Assembly: GCA_035604135.1 (NCBI GenBank)
Contig: DATNJB010000052.1
Coordinates: forward strand, 1-52,027
DNA: 52,027 bases
Source: Poindextera sp035604135
Lineage (GTDB): Bacteria > Pseudomonadota > Alphaproteobacteria > Caulobacterales > Caulobacteraceae
Reading direction: 5' to 3'
Part shown: piece after piece, positions 1 to 8,638 of the stretch
Layout of the letters: every line of letters begins with the position of its first letter
Numbering within the stretch: the first letter of the stretch is position 1
Notes under the pieces: generated by a model
Told to the model about the DNA's origin: nothing
Databases searched by the model: none
The model's input: the letters and a program-made list of their open reading frames with translations, nothing else
Made by a program: the position numbers and the translations under genes

Positions 1-1149
1 TTGGCGGGCGGCGGCCGCCTGTGCCTGGGTCTGCGATTGCGCGGCCTGAAGCTGCGCCTGCCGGGCGGCAAGCGCCTGGGCTTCCGCTGCCCGCGCCGCC
101 GCGGCCTGCTCTTGCGCCAGCGCCGCCGGGTTGGTGGGCGCGCCGTTCACCAAGCCGCGGGGTTCGACCGGCAGCGCCTGCGGTGGTTGCGGCGGGTTCG
201 GGGGCGCCGGCGGGCGCCCGAAACCGAACAAACCGCCTCGATTGCCGGCCGCCTGCTGGCCGAGGGCGCCACTGCGGGCGGCGAGCGCCTGCGCGGCCTG
301 CGCGGCCTGCCAGTCCCGGGCGGCCTGTTGGGCGTCGTTGGCCTGCTGGTCGTAGCGCGCCGCCTCCGCCTCGCGGCGGTACCGCTCGGCCGCCCAGTCG
401 GCATCGTCCTGCTGAGCGTGAGCCTGATGGTAGTCGCGCCAGTCCGGATTCGCCTGCTCCGCCGATTGCCATTGTTGTTGCTCGGAGTCGATTTCGGCAC
501 GGCGCGCGCGCCAGTTCGCCTCATCGATCGCCTCGCGCCTCTGTCGCCGGGACGCCTCGAACACGTCGCGCCCGCGGGCCAGGAAGCGGCCAGCATAGTC
601 CGCGCGGCGCTCCATCTCGTCGCGCCGCAACGCACGACCGTCCGGCCCATAGATAACGACCAGGACCCCGCCGTCGAAGCCGTAGCAGTAGCCCTCGTCG
701 CAAACGAGGTAGGGCGCGTCCTGGCCGGGCTCGTAGTAGTAATAGCGGTCGCTGCCATCCGGCAGCATCTCGGCGATCCGCGCCGACTGGTCGTTGGCCT
801 GCCACACCCACGGCTGCTCGCCGCCGTAGTCCACCGCATAGTCGGGCGGTGCGTCGCCGAAGCCTTCGTTCATGGCGTCGGCATTGTCGGCATAGGCGTA
901 GACGTCGCCCGCGTTCGCCAGCGCGCCGACCCGTGCAGCGGGCGCCGGGGGCAATTCGGCGGCCGTCGGGGCGGGTGCGGCCGGCGGCGCGGCGCTGTTG
1001 GCGAGCGGCAACGCGGCCAAAGGCGCCGGCGCGGACGAGACCGGGGTCGGCGTGGTCGCGGGCTGGCAGCCGACGACCGCCAAGGCGCTGGCCGCGGTCA
1101 GCAGCAGCGAACGTATTGGTCCACGCTTCACGTTCGTTCTGCGACCCAC
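1..1149 (-). CDS. Large Ala/Gln-rich lipoprotein, 3' end outside window
   Basis: An open frame of 383 codons reads without a stop from a GTG at 1149 to the window edge. The start is supported by AGGAG at 1156-1160, six bases upstream; a second in-frame GTG lies at 1131. The N-terminus is arginine-rich, followed by a hydrophobic stretch and the lipobox ALAVVGC, giving a predicted lipidated Cys at residue 28. A Pro/Ala linker and a Tyr/Asp-rich globular part follow (DRYYYYEPGQ, YCYGFDGG). From about residue 180 the protein is charged and Gln/Ala-rich, probably helical or coiled coil, with a Pro-rich segment before the edge. It is probably a periplasmic or outer-membrane lipoprotein of unknown function. 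The frame is absent if only ATG starts are considered, and the longer open frames on both strands here are Arg-rich shadows. Confidence 0.72.
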   Translation of the reverse strand, partial: MGRRTNVKRGPIRSLLLTAASALAVVGCQPATTPTPVSSAPAPLAALPLANSAAPPAAPAPTAAELPPAPAARVGALANAGDVYAYADNADAMNEGFGDAPPDYAVDYGGEQPWVWQANDQSARIAEMLPDGSDRYYYYEPGQDAPYLVCDEGYCYGFDGGVLVVIYGPDGRALRRDEMERRADYAGRFLARGRDVFEASRRQRREAIDEANWRARRAEIDSEQQQWQSAEQANPDWRDYHQAHAQQDDADWAAERYRREAEAARYDQQANDAQQAARDWQAAQAAQALAARSGALGQQAAGNRGGLFGFGRPPAPPNPPQPPQALPVEPRGLVNGAPTNPAALAQEQAAAARAAEAQALAARQAQLQAAQSQTQAQAAAARQ

Positions 1150-1375
1150 AGACCACTCCTCACGACTCTCTATCGGACGATCCGCCCCGTCTCGCACGCA
1201 CCGGATGAACCTAACCGGAACGGATGAGGTCAGCTTATGTTCAGCCTGGGCCCAAGTCACGGCAGCGCTCGGCGTCGCTGGGCTAGGCCGCCGTCATCGC
1301 CGAGGTCGCCTAGCTTCGGCCCTTCGATTGGGCTTTGATGGCGCCAACGCCGCGCGCAAGGAGCCTTGGGAGCCC

Positions 1376-2164
1376 ATGACCGCCCATCACATCCGCTTCG
1401 AGGTCGACGACGAAGGGATCGGCCTGATCACCATCGACCGGCCGGAGAAGCGCAACGCCATGACCTACGCCATGCTGAACGCCTTCATCGGTGCGGTCGG
1501 CGAGGCGGGCAAGGACGAGCGCGTCCGCGTGCTGATCATCACGGGCGCGGGCGGGGCCTTCTGCGCCGGCACCGATCTCGCCGACCTGGCGAGCGTGCCC
1601 GGCGAGAGCCGAGGCGTTCGCGGCGAGGCGCACGAGCGCGGCGTCTGGTGGCCGATCACCAGCTGTCCGAAGCCCGTCATCGGCGCCATCGACGGCGTCG
1701 CCGTCGGCATGGGCGCGGAGTTCACCAGCCAATGCGACGTGCGTATCGTGAGCGACCGGTCGCGCTTCGCCTGGAACTTCGCCCATCGGGGCCTGGTGCC
1801 GGACACCGGCGCCGGCTCGTGGCTGCTGCCGCGCCTGATCGGCCCTTCGCGTGCCCTGCGCCTGCTCTACTCCGGCGACTTCCTGAGCGCGGCGGAGGCC
1901 AAGGAAATCGGCTATGCCAACGAGCTCGTCGCGCCCGAGGCGCTGATGGATGCCGCCTACGCCGAGGCCCGGCGTTACCTCAACTCCTCGCCCTTCTCCA
2001 TCCGCCACATCAAATCGCTGGTCTGGCGCGGGCTGGAGCGCGACGTCGCCGAGCACATGACCGCCCACGTCGAAGCGCTGCAGGCGGCGTTCAAGTCCGA
2101 GGACCACAAGGAAGGCGTCGCCTCCTTCCTCGAGCGCCGCCCCGCGAAGTTCGTCGGTCGGTAG
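1376..2164 (+). CDS. Enoyl-CoA hydratase/isomerase family protein (crotonase)
   Basis: A 262-residue crotonase-fold protein, expected to act on an acyl-CoA thioester in the cytoplasm. The oxyanion-hole segments are GGAFCAGTDL (about residues 59-68) and GVAVGMGAE (107-115). Compared with rat mitochondrial enoyl-CoA hydratase, Glu115 matches the first catalytic Glu (Glu144), but the position of the second (Glu164) is Phe135. A standard two-glutamate hydration mechanism is therefore doubtful. The C-terminus has the usual SFLERRPAKF ending. ATG 1376 was chosen over upstream in-frame codons because it gives the family N-terminus. It stands alone upstream of a convergent TetR gene. Fold is certain; substrate and reaction are unknown. 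Confidence 0.9.
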   Translation: MTAHHIRFEVDDEGIGLITIDRPEKRNAMTYAMLNAFIGAVGEAGKDERVRVLIITGAGGAFCAGTDLADLASVPGESRGVRGEAHERGVWWPITSCPKPVIGAIDGVAVGMGAEFTSQCDVRIVSDRSRFAWNFAHRGLVPDTGAGSWLLPRLIGPSRALRLLYSGDFLSAAEAKEIGYANELVAPEALMDAAYAEARRYLNSSPFSIRHIKSLVWRGLERDVAEHMTAHVEALQAAFKSEDHKEGVASFLERRPAKFVGR

Positions 2165-2283
2165 GGACCGCTCACGCTTCAGCGGGGCCAGCGCCAAGCA
2201 CATCTCGATCTACCGCAAGCCTGCTTAGGCTAGTCGAGGGTCAGCGCCGACATACACCCTGTATCTGAGGTTGCGAAGCGCGC

Positions 2284-2904
2284 CTAAGTCTCGCCGCGCC
2301 GGCTTCGTTGCAAACCATCCACCAAGGTCGTCAGGGCGGCGGCGGCGGCGGCGCGGGCGGTCTCCGGGTCGGCGGCGTGGGCGATCGACAGCGCAGCATC
2401 GTTGAGCGCCGCGAGGATCAAATGCGCCAGCGGCTGCGGCGAGGCATCGACCATCAGCCCGTCCTCTATCAACGCTTGCAGACCGGTAGCGAGCTGATTG
2501 AAGGTGTAGTCGGACTGGATCGCGCGCCATCGCGCCCAGCCGAACACGACAGGCCCATCCAGCAAAAGGACGCGCTGCACCTCGGGGCTGGCGGCCACCA
2601 TCCTCAAATAGGTCTGCAGCCCTTCCTGAAGCTGGCGCCACGGATGGCCGGTGAAGCGGCTGGCCGCCTCGGCGGCCGCAGCCGCAAGCTCCTCGGCGAC
2701 CTCGCGAAAGACCGCCTCGAACAACGCTTCCTTGTCCGCGTAATGGTGGTAGAGCGCCCCGCGGGTGACTTCCGCGAGCGCGACCAGATCGCTGGTCCCG
2801 GTCGCATGGTAACCCTGGAGCGTGAAGAGTTGCCGCCCCGCCGCCTGCAGACGCGCCCGCGTGGCGGCGGCCCTGACCTTCCGCACGTTCGTCCTGGCGA
2901 TCAT
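2284..2904 (-). CDS. TetR/AcrR family transcriptional regulator
   Basis: A 206-residue TetR-type repressor. The N-terminal helix-turn-helix (about residues 12-58) contains the family hallmarks: LQAAGRQLFTLQGYHATGTSDL, then VTRGALYHHYADKEALFEAV. The C-terminal ligand domain includes LLLDGPVVFGWARW, typical of one TetR subfamily. It is transcribed away from the P450 remnant, with 118 bp between the starts and a perfect inverted repeat at 2937-2956. This suggests that it controls itself and the P450/crotonase/SDR genes. The ligand is unknown. A much longer open frame on this strand runs into antisense of the P450 gene and is not the gene; ATG 2904 is the natural start. Confidence 0.93.
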   Translation of the reverse strand: MIARTNVRKVRAAATRARLQAAGRQLFTLQGYHATGTSDLVALAEVTRGALYHHYADKEALFEAVFREVAEELAAAAAEAASRFTGHPWRQLQEGLQTYLRMVAASPEVQRVLLLDGPVVFGWARWRAIQSDYTFNQLATGLQALIEDGLMVDASPQPLAHLILAALNDAALSIAHAADPETARAAAAAALTTLVDGLQRSRRGET

Positions 2905-2936
2905 CTTGCTTTCACGCTTAGCGCTGGCCGCGGCGA

Positions 2937-2956
2937 CGTCAATTGGCGACTTGACG
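2937..2956. promoter_or_regulatory. Candidate TetR operator, CGTCAA-N8-TTGACG
   Basis: A perfect 6-bp inverted repeat with an 8-bp centre sits in the divergent gap between the TetR gene (start 2904) and the P450 (start 3023). Each half reads TTGACG outward, so it could also provide a -35-like hexamer on both strands. Symmetry and location fit a TetR-family operator; binding is inference. Confidence 0.45.
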
Positions 2957-3022
2957 AGCGCGGCTCCACGCCACACGCTGCACCACATACAGTCTATTTG
3001 TGAACGCGCGGGTGGCAGAACG

Positions 3023-4200
3023 ATGAGCATTGCGCAGACCCTCGCCCAGCACGTCCCCCCCGACCGGGCGATCGACTTCGACATCACCCTGGACCGGCAT
3101 TGAAGGCCGACGTTTTCGAGCGGCTCAAGGTCGTCCGCGATGCGGCGCCGAAGGTCGCCTACACCACGGGGAACGGCGGCCATTGGCTGGTGTTCGGCCG
3201 CGACGAGCTCCAGCGCGCGCTCGCCGATTCCGAGACCTTCTCCAGCTCCTGCATGGGCGGGATCGACGGCCAGGGGTTCATCCCGCTCTCGCTCGACCCG
3301 CCGACGCACGCGCCGTGGCGGCATCTGCTGCTCAAGCACTTCGGCCCAGCGCAGGTGCGCACGCTCGAGCCTTTCGTGCGCAGCTGGGCCGAGCGGTTGA
3401 TCGGCAAGCTCGAGGGCGCCAGCGCGTGCGACTTCCTGAAGGCAGTCGCCGAGCCGCTGCCGGTGTCCGTGTTCATGGTGATGATGGGCCTGCCGCTCGG
3501 GCGGTTCGACGAGTTCCGCCGGCTGGTGATGCTGATGCTGACCCCGCCCGAGGCCGGCGATGACCGTGACGCGCCAACCAGTGCGCTGACGGAGGTCGCG
3601 GCCACGCTGAACGCGCTGATCGCCGAGCGGCGCGCGGCGCCGCGGGACGACCTGATCTCCAAGCTGCTTGCCGAGGAGATCGACGGCCGGCCGCTCAGCC
3701 ACAAGGAGCTGATGTCGATCTCCTTGCTGCTGTTCGTCGCCGGGCTCGACACCGTGACCAACGCGATGACCTACGGGATGCGGCACCTCGCGCGCGACCA
3801 GGCGATGCAGGACGCGCTGCGCCGTGACCCGGGCCTGATCCCGGCCGCGGTCGAGAAGCTGCTTCGCCTCTACACCTTCGTGAACACCTACCGGCTGGTG
3901 AAGAGGGACACAGAGCTGGACGGCGTCACGCTGAAAGCCGGAGAGATGGTCTGCTGCGTGCTGTGGGGCGGCAGCAACGACCTCGAGGCGGAGCAGGAAG
4001 GCCCGCGGCATATGGGCTTCGGCGGCGGCCACCACATCTGCCTCGGCATGTACCTCGCCAGGCTCGAGCTCAGGGTGATGTACGAGACCTGGTTCCAGCG
4101 CATGGGCCGCTTCACGCTCGCGCCCGACGAGCGACCCGCGATGCGCGGCGGCACCGTGATGAACATCACCCGCCTGATGCTGGACCTGGAACCGGCCTGA
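3023..4200 (+). pseudogene. P450cam-like (CYP101-type) cytochrome P450, frameshifted and otherwise damaged
   Basis: The N-terminus from ATG 3023 (AQHVPPDRAIDFDI) matches the start of P450cam-like enzymes but stops at TGA 3101. The rest continues in another frame from 3100 (KADVFERLKVVRD to the TGA at 4198). Restoring one base (CAT-TGAAG to CATCTGAAG) joins the two. The body is clearly P450: I-helix LLLFVAGLDTVTN with the Asp-Thr pair, and haem loop FGGGHHICLG with its Cys. Two further defects stand out. The invariant Glu of the ExxR motif is Lys (KLLR; GAG to AAG), and the segment between SND and FGGG is about eight residues shorter than in P450cam, lacking the meander motif. These make a working enzyme unlikely. 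If only the second frame is translated, the likely start is TTG 3100. Monooxygenation of a terpenoid- or alicycle-like substrate would be the ancestral role. Confidence 0.82.
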
Positions 4201-4261
4201 TCCCTATGCTCGCTCGCTCGCCGCGGGTCGCCTCGGCGAAGATGGAGGAGCGTGGCGCCCG

Positions 4262-5062
4262 ATGACCGATCTCTACGCCCGTTACCAACGCCTCGCGTTC
4301 GACCGGCCGAGGCCGGGGGTGCTGCGCATCTCGATGAACAACCCCGAGCGGCTGAACGCGGCCGACGCGGCCATGCATGCCGAGCTCGCCGACATCTGGC
4401 TGGACGTGGACCGCGACGAGGAGACGAGGGCCGTCATCCTGACCGGCGTGGGGCGGGCGTTCTCAGCCGGCGGCGACTTCGACATGATCGAAGCGATCAT
4501 GGACGACTTCGAGACGCGGGCGCGTGTCCTGCGCGAGGCGCGCGACATGGTCTACAACCTGATCAATTGCGCCAAGCCGGTCGTCAGCGCCATGCGCGGA
4601 CCGGCAGTGGGTGCGGGGCTGGTCTGCGGGCTCCTGGCCGACATCTCGATCGCGACTCCGGAGGCGCGGATCATCGACGGCCACACCCGCCTGGGCGTCG
4701 CGGCCGGCGACCACGCGGCGATCGTCTGGCCGCTGCTCTGCGGGATGGCGAAGGCGAAGTACTACCTCCTGCTCTGCGAGACCCTCACCGGCGCGGAGGC
4801 CGAGCGCATCGGCGTGATCTCGCTGCTCGCGCCTGACGCCGAGCTGGACGCCAAGGCGGTCGAGATCGCCGAGCGGTTGGCCGAGGGCCCCCAGCACGCG
4901 ATCCGCTGGACGAAGTACGCCCTGAACAACTGGCTGCGCAGCGCCGGACCGGCCTTCGACGCGTCGCTGGCGCTCGAGTTCCTGGGCTTTACAGGGCCGG
5001 AAGCGCGCGAGGGGCTGGCGTCGCACCGCGAGCGTCGAGCGCCGAACTTCACCGACCGATGA
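4262..5062 (+). CDS. Enoyl-CoA hydratase/isomerase family protein (crotonase)
   Basis: A 266-residue crotonase. Oxyanion-hole regions are GRAFSAGGDFDMI (about residues 64-76) and RGPAVGAGLVCGLLADI. Relative to rat enoyl-CoA hydratase, neither catalytic Glu is kept: the Glu144 position is Val and the Glu164 position is His, in a distinctive IDGHTRLGVAAGDHAAI segment. A different reaction, such as isomerisation, hydrolysis or C-C cleavage of a CoA ester, is possible. The gene lies 61 bp after the P450 remnant and 95 bp before an SDR on the same strand, so it probably belonged to one catabolic unit under the TetR regulator. The C-terminus (HRERRAPNF) is family-like. Confidence 0.9.
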   Translation: MTDLYARYQRLAFDRPRPGVLRISMNNPERLNAADAAMHAELADIWLDVDRDEETRAVILTGVGRAFSAGGDFDMIEAIMDDFETRARVLREARDMVYNLINCAKPVVSAMRGPAVGAGLVCGLLADISIATPEARIIDGHTRLGVAAGDHAAIVWPLLCGMAKAKYYLLLCETLTGAEAERIGVISLLAPDAELDAKAVEIAERLAEGPQHAIRWTKYALNNWLRSAGPAFDASLALEFLGFTGPEAREGLASHRERRAPNFTDR

Positions 5063-5157
5063 CTGGACGCGGTCGGCGCGGTCGGTCACAGATCAAAGCG
5101 TATTGACGGACGGCCGTAGGTCCCCCGTCGCTTTCGCATCAGAAGGATTTTGAGGAC

Positions 5158-6087
5158 ATGGGCGCATTGGACGGACGGGTGGTGCTGGTCACCGGCGGCG
5201 GCAACGGCATCGGGCGCGAGTGCGCGCTGATCGCCGCGCGGGAGGGGGCGAAGGTCCTCGTGAACGACCTGGGCGGCGGCGAACGCGGCGGCGACGAAGG
5301 CTCGACCGGGCCTGCGGAGACCGTGGCTGCGGAGATTCGCGCCGCCGGGGGCGAGGCAGTCGCCAATTCCGACAGCGTGACCAGCATGGCCGCCGTCAAG
5401 GGCATGGTCGAGCAGGCGCTCGACGCCTTTGGCGGCCTACATGCCGTGATCAATCCCGCCGGCATCCTGCGCGACGGCATGTTCCACAAGATGCCGGACG
5501 AGGACTGGGACATCGTCATCGATGTGCACCTGCGCGGCTCCTACAACGTCTGCCGCGCGACCATCGAGCACTTCAGGAACCAGAACGACGGCGCCTATGT
5601 GCTCTTCACCTCGACGTCCGGGCTGATCGGCAACGTCGGCCAGGCCAACTACGCGGCGGCCAAGCTGGGCATCATGGGGCTCTCGCGCATCATCGCGATG
5701 GAGGGCGTCACCAAGAACGTCCGCTCCAACATCATCGCGCCCACCGCCTGGACGCGGCTGATCGCCACCATCCCGATCAAGGACGAGGCAGGCGCGGCGC
5801 GCATGGAAGCGATGAAGGAGGCGCTGAAGCCCGAACAGCCGGCCAGACTGGCGGTGGCGCTGGCCAGCCCGGCGGCGAGCGACGTGACGGGCCAGATCTT
5901 CGGCGCCCGGTCTGAGACGCTCGAGGTGTTCAGCCAGCCGCGGCCGGTCGAGACGGTGACGGCGGCCGACCATTGGACCGTGGCGACGATCCTGAGCGAG
6001 GCGCTGCCGAAACTGAAAGGCAAGTTCACCCCGATCGGCGGCGTCGGCCAGCAGCGCCCACAACCAGCTGCGGCGCCGGCGCAATAG
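5158..6087 (+). CDS. SDR family dehydrogenase, HSD17B4-like
   Basis: A 309-residue short-chain dehydrogenase. The Rossmann glycine motif TGGGNGIG is at residues 12-19, and the catalytic Ser/Tyr/Lys are in STSG (152-155) and YAAAK (165-169). The sequence VNDLGGGERGGDE after the second strand, GILRD and the extended C-terminus are typical of the (3R)-hydroxyacyl-CoA dehydrogenase domain of peroxisomal multifunctional enzyme type 2 and its bacterial relatives. The usual NNAG is NPAG here (about residues 99-102), a notable change at a structural position. GAGG precedes the ATG at good spacing. Likely role: NAD-dependent oxidation of a 3-hydroxyacyl-CoA, in line with the neighbouring crotonase. 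Confidence 0.9.
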   Translation: MGALDGRVVLVTGGGNGIGRECALIAAREGAKVLVNDLGGGERGGDEGSTGPAETVAAEIRAAGGEAVANSDSVTSMAAVKGMVEQALDAFGGLHAVINPAGILRDGMFHKMPDEDWDIVIDVHLRGSYNVCRATIEHFRNQNDGAYVLFTSTSGLIGNVGQANYAAAKLGIMGLSRIIAMEGVTKNVRSNIIAPTAWTRLIATIPIKDEAGAARMEAMKEALKPEQPARLAVALASPAASDVTGQIFGARSETLEVFSQPRPVETVTAADHWTVATILSEALPKLKGKFTPIGGVGQQRPQPAAAPAQ

Positions 6088-6104
6088 GGTCGGACGACCT
6101 CTGC

Positions 6105-7370
6105 TCAGGTCACACGTGCGCGGGTCTGGTAGCGCGGGTCGCGCCAGGCGTCGGTGTTCAGGACCTCGGCCAGGACCTCGACGGCGCGCCAGACGTCTTC
6201 AAAGCGAGTGTAGAGCGGCGCAAACCCGCAGCGCAGGACGTCGGGCCCCCGGAAATCGCCGATGACGCCGCGCTCGATCAGCGCCTGCATAATGGCGTAG
6301 GCGTCGGGGTGAGTGAATGAGACGTGGCCGCCGCGCCGCGCCGGCGCGCACGGCGTGATCAGCTGGAGCCCGTGGCCGCCGCAGCGGTCCTCCACGCGCT
6401 CGATGAAGAGCGAGCAGAGGCGCCTCGCTTTCGCTTCGACCGCGGCCATGTCGACACCCTCGAACTGGTCGACGCCGCACTCGAGCGCCAGCATGGAGAG
6501 CATCGGCGGCGTGCCGACCAGGAAGCGGTCCATACCGGCGGCGGGGCGATAGACATCGCCGAACTCGAACGGGTCGTCGTGACCCATCCAGCCGGTCAGC
6601 GGCGAAGAGAGCTCGGCCTGCCTGCGCTCGGCGACATAGAGGTAGGCCGGCGCGCCCGGCCCGCCGTTCAGGTACTTGTAGCCACAGCCGACGGCCAGCT
6701 CGGCCCGCGCTCCGGCAAGGTCGACCTGCACCGCGCCGGCGCTGTGGCTTAGGTCCCAGATCACCAGCGCGCCCGCCTCGCGCGCCCTTTGCGTGATCGC
6801 CGCCATGTCGCGCCGGGCGCCCGTCCGGTAGTGGACGTGGGTGAGCATGACCACGCCGACGTCGGCACCGATAGCGGCGACGAGCTCCTCGGCCGGCAGC
6901 AGGCGCAAGGAGACGCCGGGCAGTGTCGCCGCGACCCCCTGGGCGACATAAAGGTCGGTCGGAAACTCGCCTGGCTCGCTCAGGATCACGCCGCGTGGCG
7001 CCTGGCGCTGCAGCGCCGCGACCAGCAGCTTGAACAGGTTGACCGAGGTCGAGTCCGCGACGACGACCTCGCTGGGCCTGGCCCCGATCAGATGCGCGAT
7101 CTTGGCCCCGATCCGAGCCGGCGCGCCGATCCAGTCGGCGCCGTTCCAGCTGCGGACCAGCCCTTGCGCCCACTCGCCGGCCACCGCCGCCTCCAGCCGC
7201 CCGTACGCGTCGACCGGAGCTGCGCCCAGCGAGTTGCCGTCGAGGTAGATGAGGCCCTCGGGCCGCACGAACCTAGCCGCGACCTCGCGCAGCGGATCCT
7301 CGGCGTCCCAGGCGCACACCTCCAGCAGGCTGGCGCTCATCCTCGCGGTCCTCTCGTCAGAGTGCGCCAT
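6105..7370 (-). CDS. kynU: Kynureninase
   Basis: A 421-residue PLP enzyme that cleaves kynurenine to anthranilate and alanine. Motifs match the family: YLDGNSLG (42-49), ADSTSVNLFK (105-114), THVHYRTG (177-184), WDLSHSAGA (205-213, with the PLP-pyridine Asp206), and CGYKYLNGGPG (229-239) with the Schiff-base Lys232. ATG 7370 has a GGGAAGGGAAG leader. ATG 7340, also preceded by an AGG-rich leader, is a reasonable alternative and would widen the 36-bp gap to the divergent nitrile hydratase operon. No kynA or kynB is present in the window, so the rest of the tryptophan pathway must be elsewhere. Confidence 0.93.
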   Translation of the reverse strand: MAHSDERTARMSASLLEVCAWDAEDPLREVAARFVRPEGLIYLDGNSLGAAPVDAYGRLEAAVAGEWAQGLVRSWNGADWIGAPARIGAKIAHLIGARPSEVVVADSTSVNLFKLLVAALQRQAPRGVILSEPGEFPTDLYVAQGVAATLPGVSLRLLPAEELVAAIGADVGVVMLTHVHYRTGARRDMAAITQRAREAGALVIWDLSHSAGAVQVDLAGARAELAVGCGYKYLNGGPGAPAYLYVAERRQAELSSPLTGWMGHDDPFEFGDVYRPAAGMDRFLVGTPPMLSMLALECGVDQFEGVDMAAVEAKARRLCSLFIERVEDRCGGHGLQLITPCAPARRGGHVSFTHPDAYAIMQALIERGVIGDFRGPDVLRCGFAPLYTRFEDVWRAVEVLAEVLNTDAWRDPRYQTRARVT

Positions 7371-7406
7371 CTTCCCTTCCCCCGCTCCTTCGGCCAAGCT
7401 GCCGGC

Positions 7407-8012
7407 ATGGCGCACGACCACGACCACCACGATCACGGCCAGGAGCCGCCATCCGACATCGCGCTCCGCGTCAAGGCGCTCGAGTCGCTTCTGCTCGAGA
7501 AGGGGCTGGTCGATCCAGCGGCGCTGGACGCCATCGTCGACCACTTCGAGCACAACGTCGGCCCGCGCAACGGGGCGCGCGTCGTGGCCAGGGCCTGGAC
7601 CGATCCCGCCTATCGTGAGCGCTTGCGGCGGGACGCCACCGCTGCGATCGCCGAGTTGGGCTACGCCGGCGCGCAGGGCGAACATATGGTGGCGCTGGAG
7701 AACACGCCGGAGGTTCACAACCTCGTCGTCTGCACCCTCTGCTCGTGCTACCCCTGGCCCGTGCTGGGCTTGCCCCCCGTCTGGTACAAGTCGGCGCCCT
7801 ACCGCTCGCGGGCGGTGATCGATCCCAGAGGCGTGCTCGAGGAGTTCGGGACCGAGCTTCCCGACGACGTCGCGATCCGCGTCTGGGATTCCACCGCCGA
7901 GATCCGCTACCTCGTCATCCCGGAGCGCCCGGCCGGGACCGACGCGCTGGACGAGGAGGCGCTGGCCGCCCTCGTCAGCCGCGACGGCATGATTGGGACA
8001 GCGCGGCTTTGA
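7407..8012 (+). CDS. nthA: Nitrile hydratase alpha subunit, cobalt type
   Basis: A 201-residue catalytic subunit of nitrile hydratase, which hydrates nitriles to amides. The metal-binding claw is VCTLCSCYPWPVLGLPP, with Cys109, Cys112 and Cys114. Thr110 rather than Ser marks the cobalt type, and the middle Cys and last Cys are expected to be oxidised in the mature enzyme. The N-terminus is rich in His and Asp (AHDHDHHDHG, residues 2-11), which could bind metal; this is inference. It is the first gene of an alpha-beta-activator operon, and its stop overlaps the beta start. The related thiocyanate hydrolase gamma subunit shares this motif, but the downstream genes support nitrile hydratase. Confidence 0.95.
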   Translation: MAHDHDHHDHGQEPPSDIALRVKALESLLLEKGLVDPAALDAIVDHFEHNVGPRNGARVVARAWTDPAYRERLRRDATAAIAELGYAGAQGEHMVALENTPEVHNLVVCTLCSCYPWPVLGLPPVWYKSAPYRSRAVIDPRGVLEEFGTELPDDVAIRVWDSTAEIRYLVIPERPAGTDALDEEALAALVSRDGMIGTARL

Positions 8013-8638
8013 ACGGCGTCCACGACATGGGCGGCATGCACGGCATGGGGCCTATCGCGCCCGAGCCCGACGAGCCCGTCTTCCACGCAGAATGGGAACG
8101 GCGCGCGTTCGCTGTGGCGATGATGGCGCCCACGCGCGGCGGCCGCTACGCACGCGAGCGCATCCCCGGGCCGGAATACCTGCGCATGAGCTATTACGAG
8201 CGCTGGCTCGCCGGGCTGTGCATGGCGCTCGTCGAGCAGGGCGTGGTGACGGCTGAAGAGCTGGCGAGGGGAACGGCTGATCCGGCGAAGCCGAAGGGGA
8301 CGAAACCCCGTGGGCCTGACGACGTTCGCCGAGCGCTCACGACCTCGGGCAGCTACATGCGGGAGGCGAAGACCGCCCCGGCCTTCAGCCCCGGCGACCG
8401 CGTGCGTGCGCGCAACCTGAACCCGATCGGGCACACCCGCCTTCCGCGTTATGTGCGCGGCCGCCAGGGCGTGATCGAGCGGCATCACGGGGCGCAAGCC
8501 TACCCGGATACCGGCGCCGGCGATGCGCAGGCGCTCTATACCGTGCGCTTTAGTGCGCGCGAGCTCTGGGGCATGGACGCCGCCGAGCATGACAGCGTAA
8601 GCCTCGACCTCTGGGAACCCTATCTTGAGCGCGCCTGA
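8009..8638 (+). CDS. nthB: Nitrile hydratase beta subunit
   Basis: A 209-residue partner of the alpha subunit. The start is TTG 8009, which overlaps the alpha stop and gives the classic beta N-terminus NGVHDMGGMHG. Next comes the helical part (ERRAFAVAMM, YYERWLAGL), a flexible linker rich in Pro and Lys, and the SH3-like C-terminal domain with FSPGDRVRARN and GHTRLPRYVRGRQG, which binds the alpha subunit. Translation is probably coupled to alpha. The C-terminal end LWEPYLERA is typical. All expected segments are present. Confidence 0.95.
   Translation: MNGVHDMGGMHGMGPIAPEPDEPVFHAEWERRAFAVAMMAPTRGGRYARERIPGPEYLRMSYYERWLAGLCMALVEQGVVTAEELARGTADPAKPKGTKPRGPDDVRRALTTSGSYMREAKTAPAFSPGDRVRARNLNPIGHTRLPRYVRGRQGVIERHHGAQAYPDTGAGDAQALYTVRFSARELWGMDAAEHDSVSLDLWEPYLERA

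Noticed and set aside
2905..4035. Long minus-strand open frame that would give a 583-residue protein ending in the TetR regulator
   Set aside because: The part upstream of 2904 is antisense to the P450 gene, His/Gln/Arg-rich and unlike any protein; the TetR start at 2904 is natural.
7371..7718. N-terminal extension of kynureninase to 7718
   Set aside because: It is antisense to the nitrile hydratase alpha gene and adds nothing found in kynureninases.
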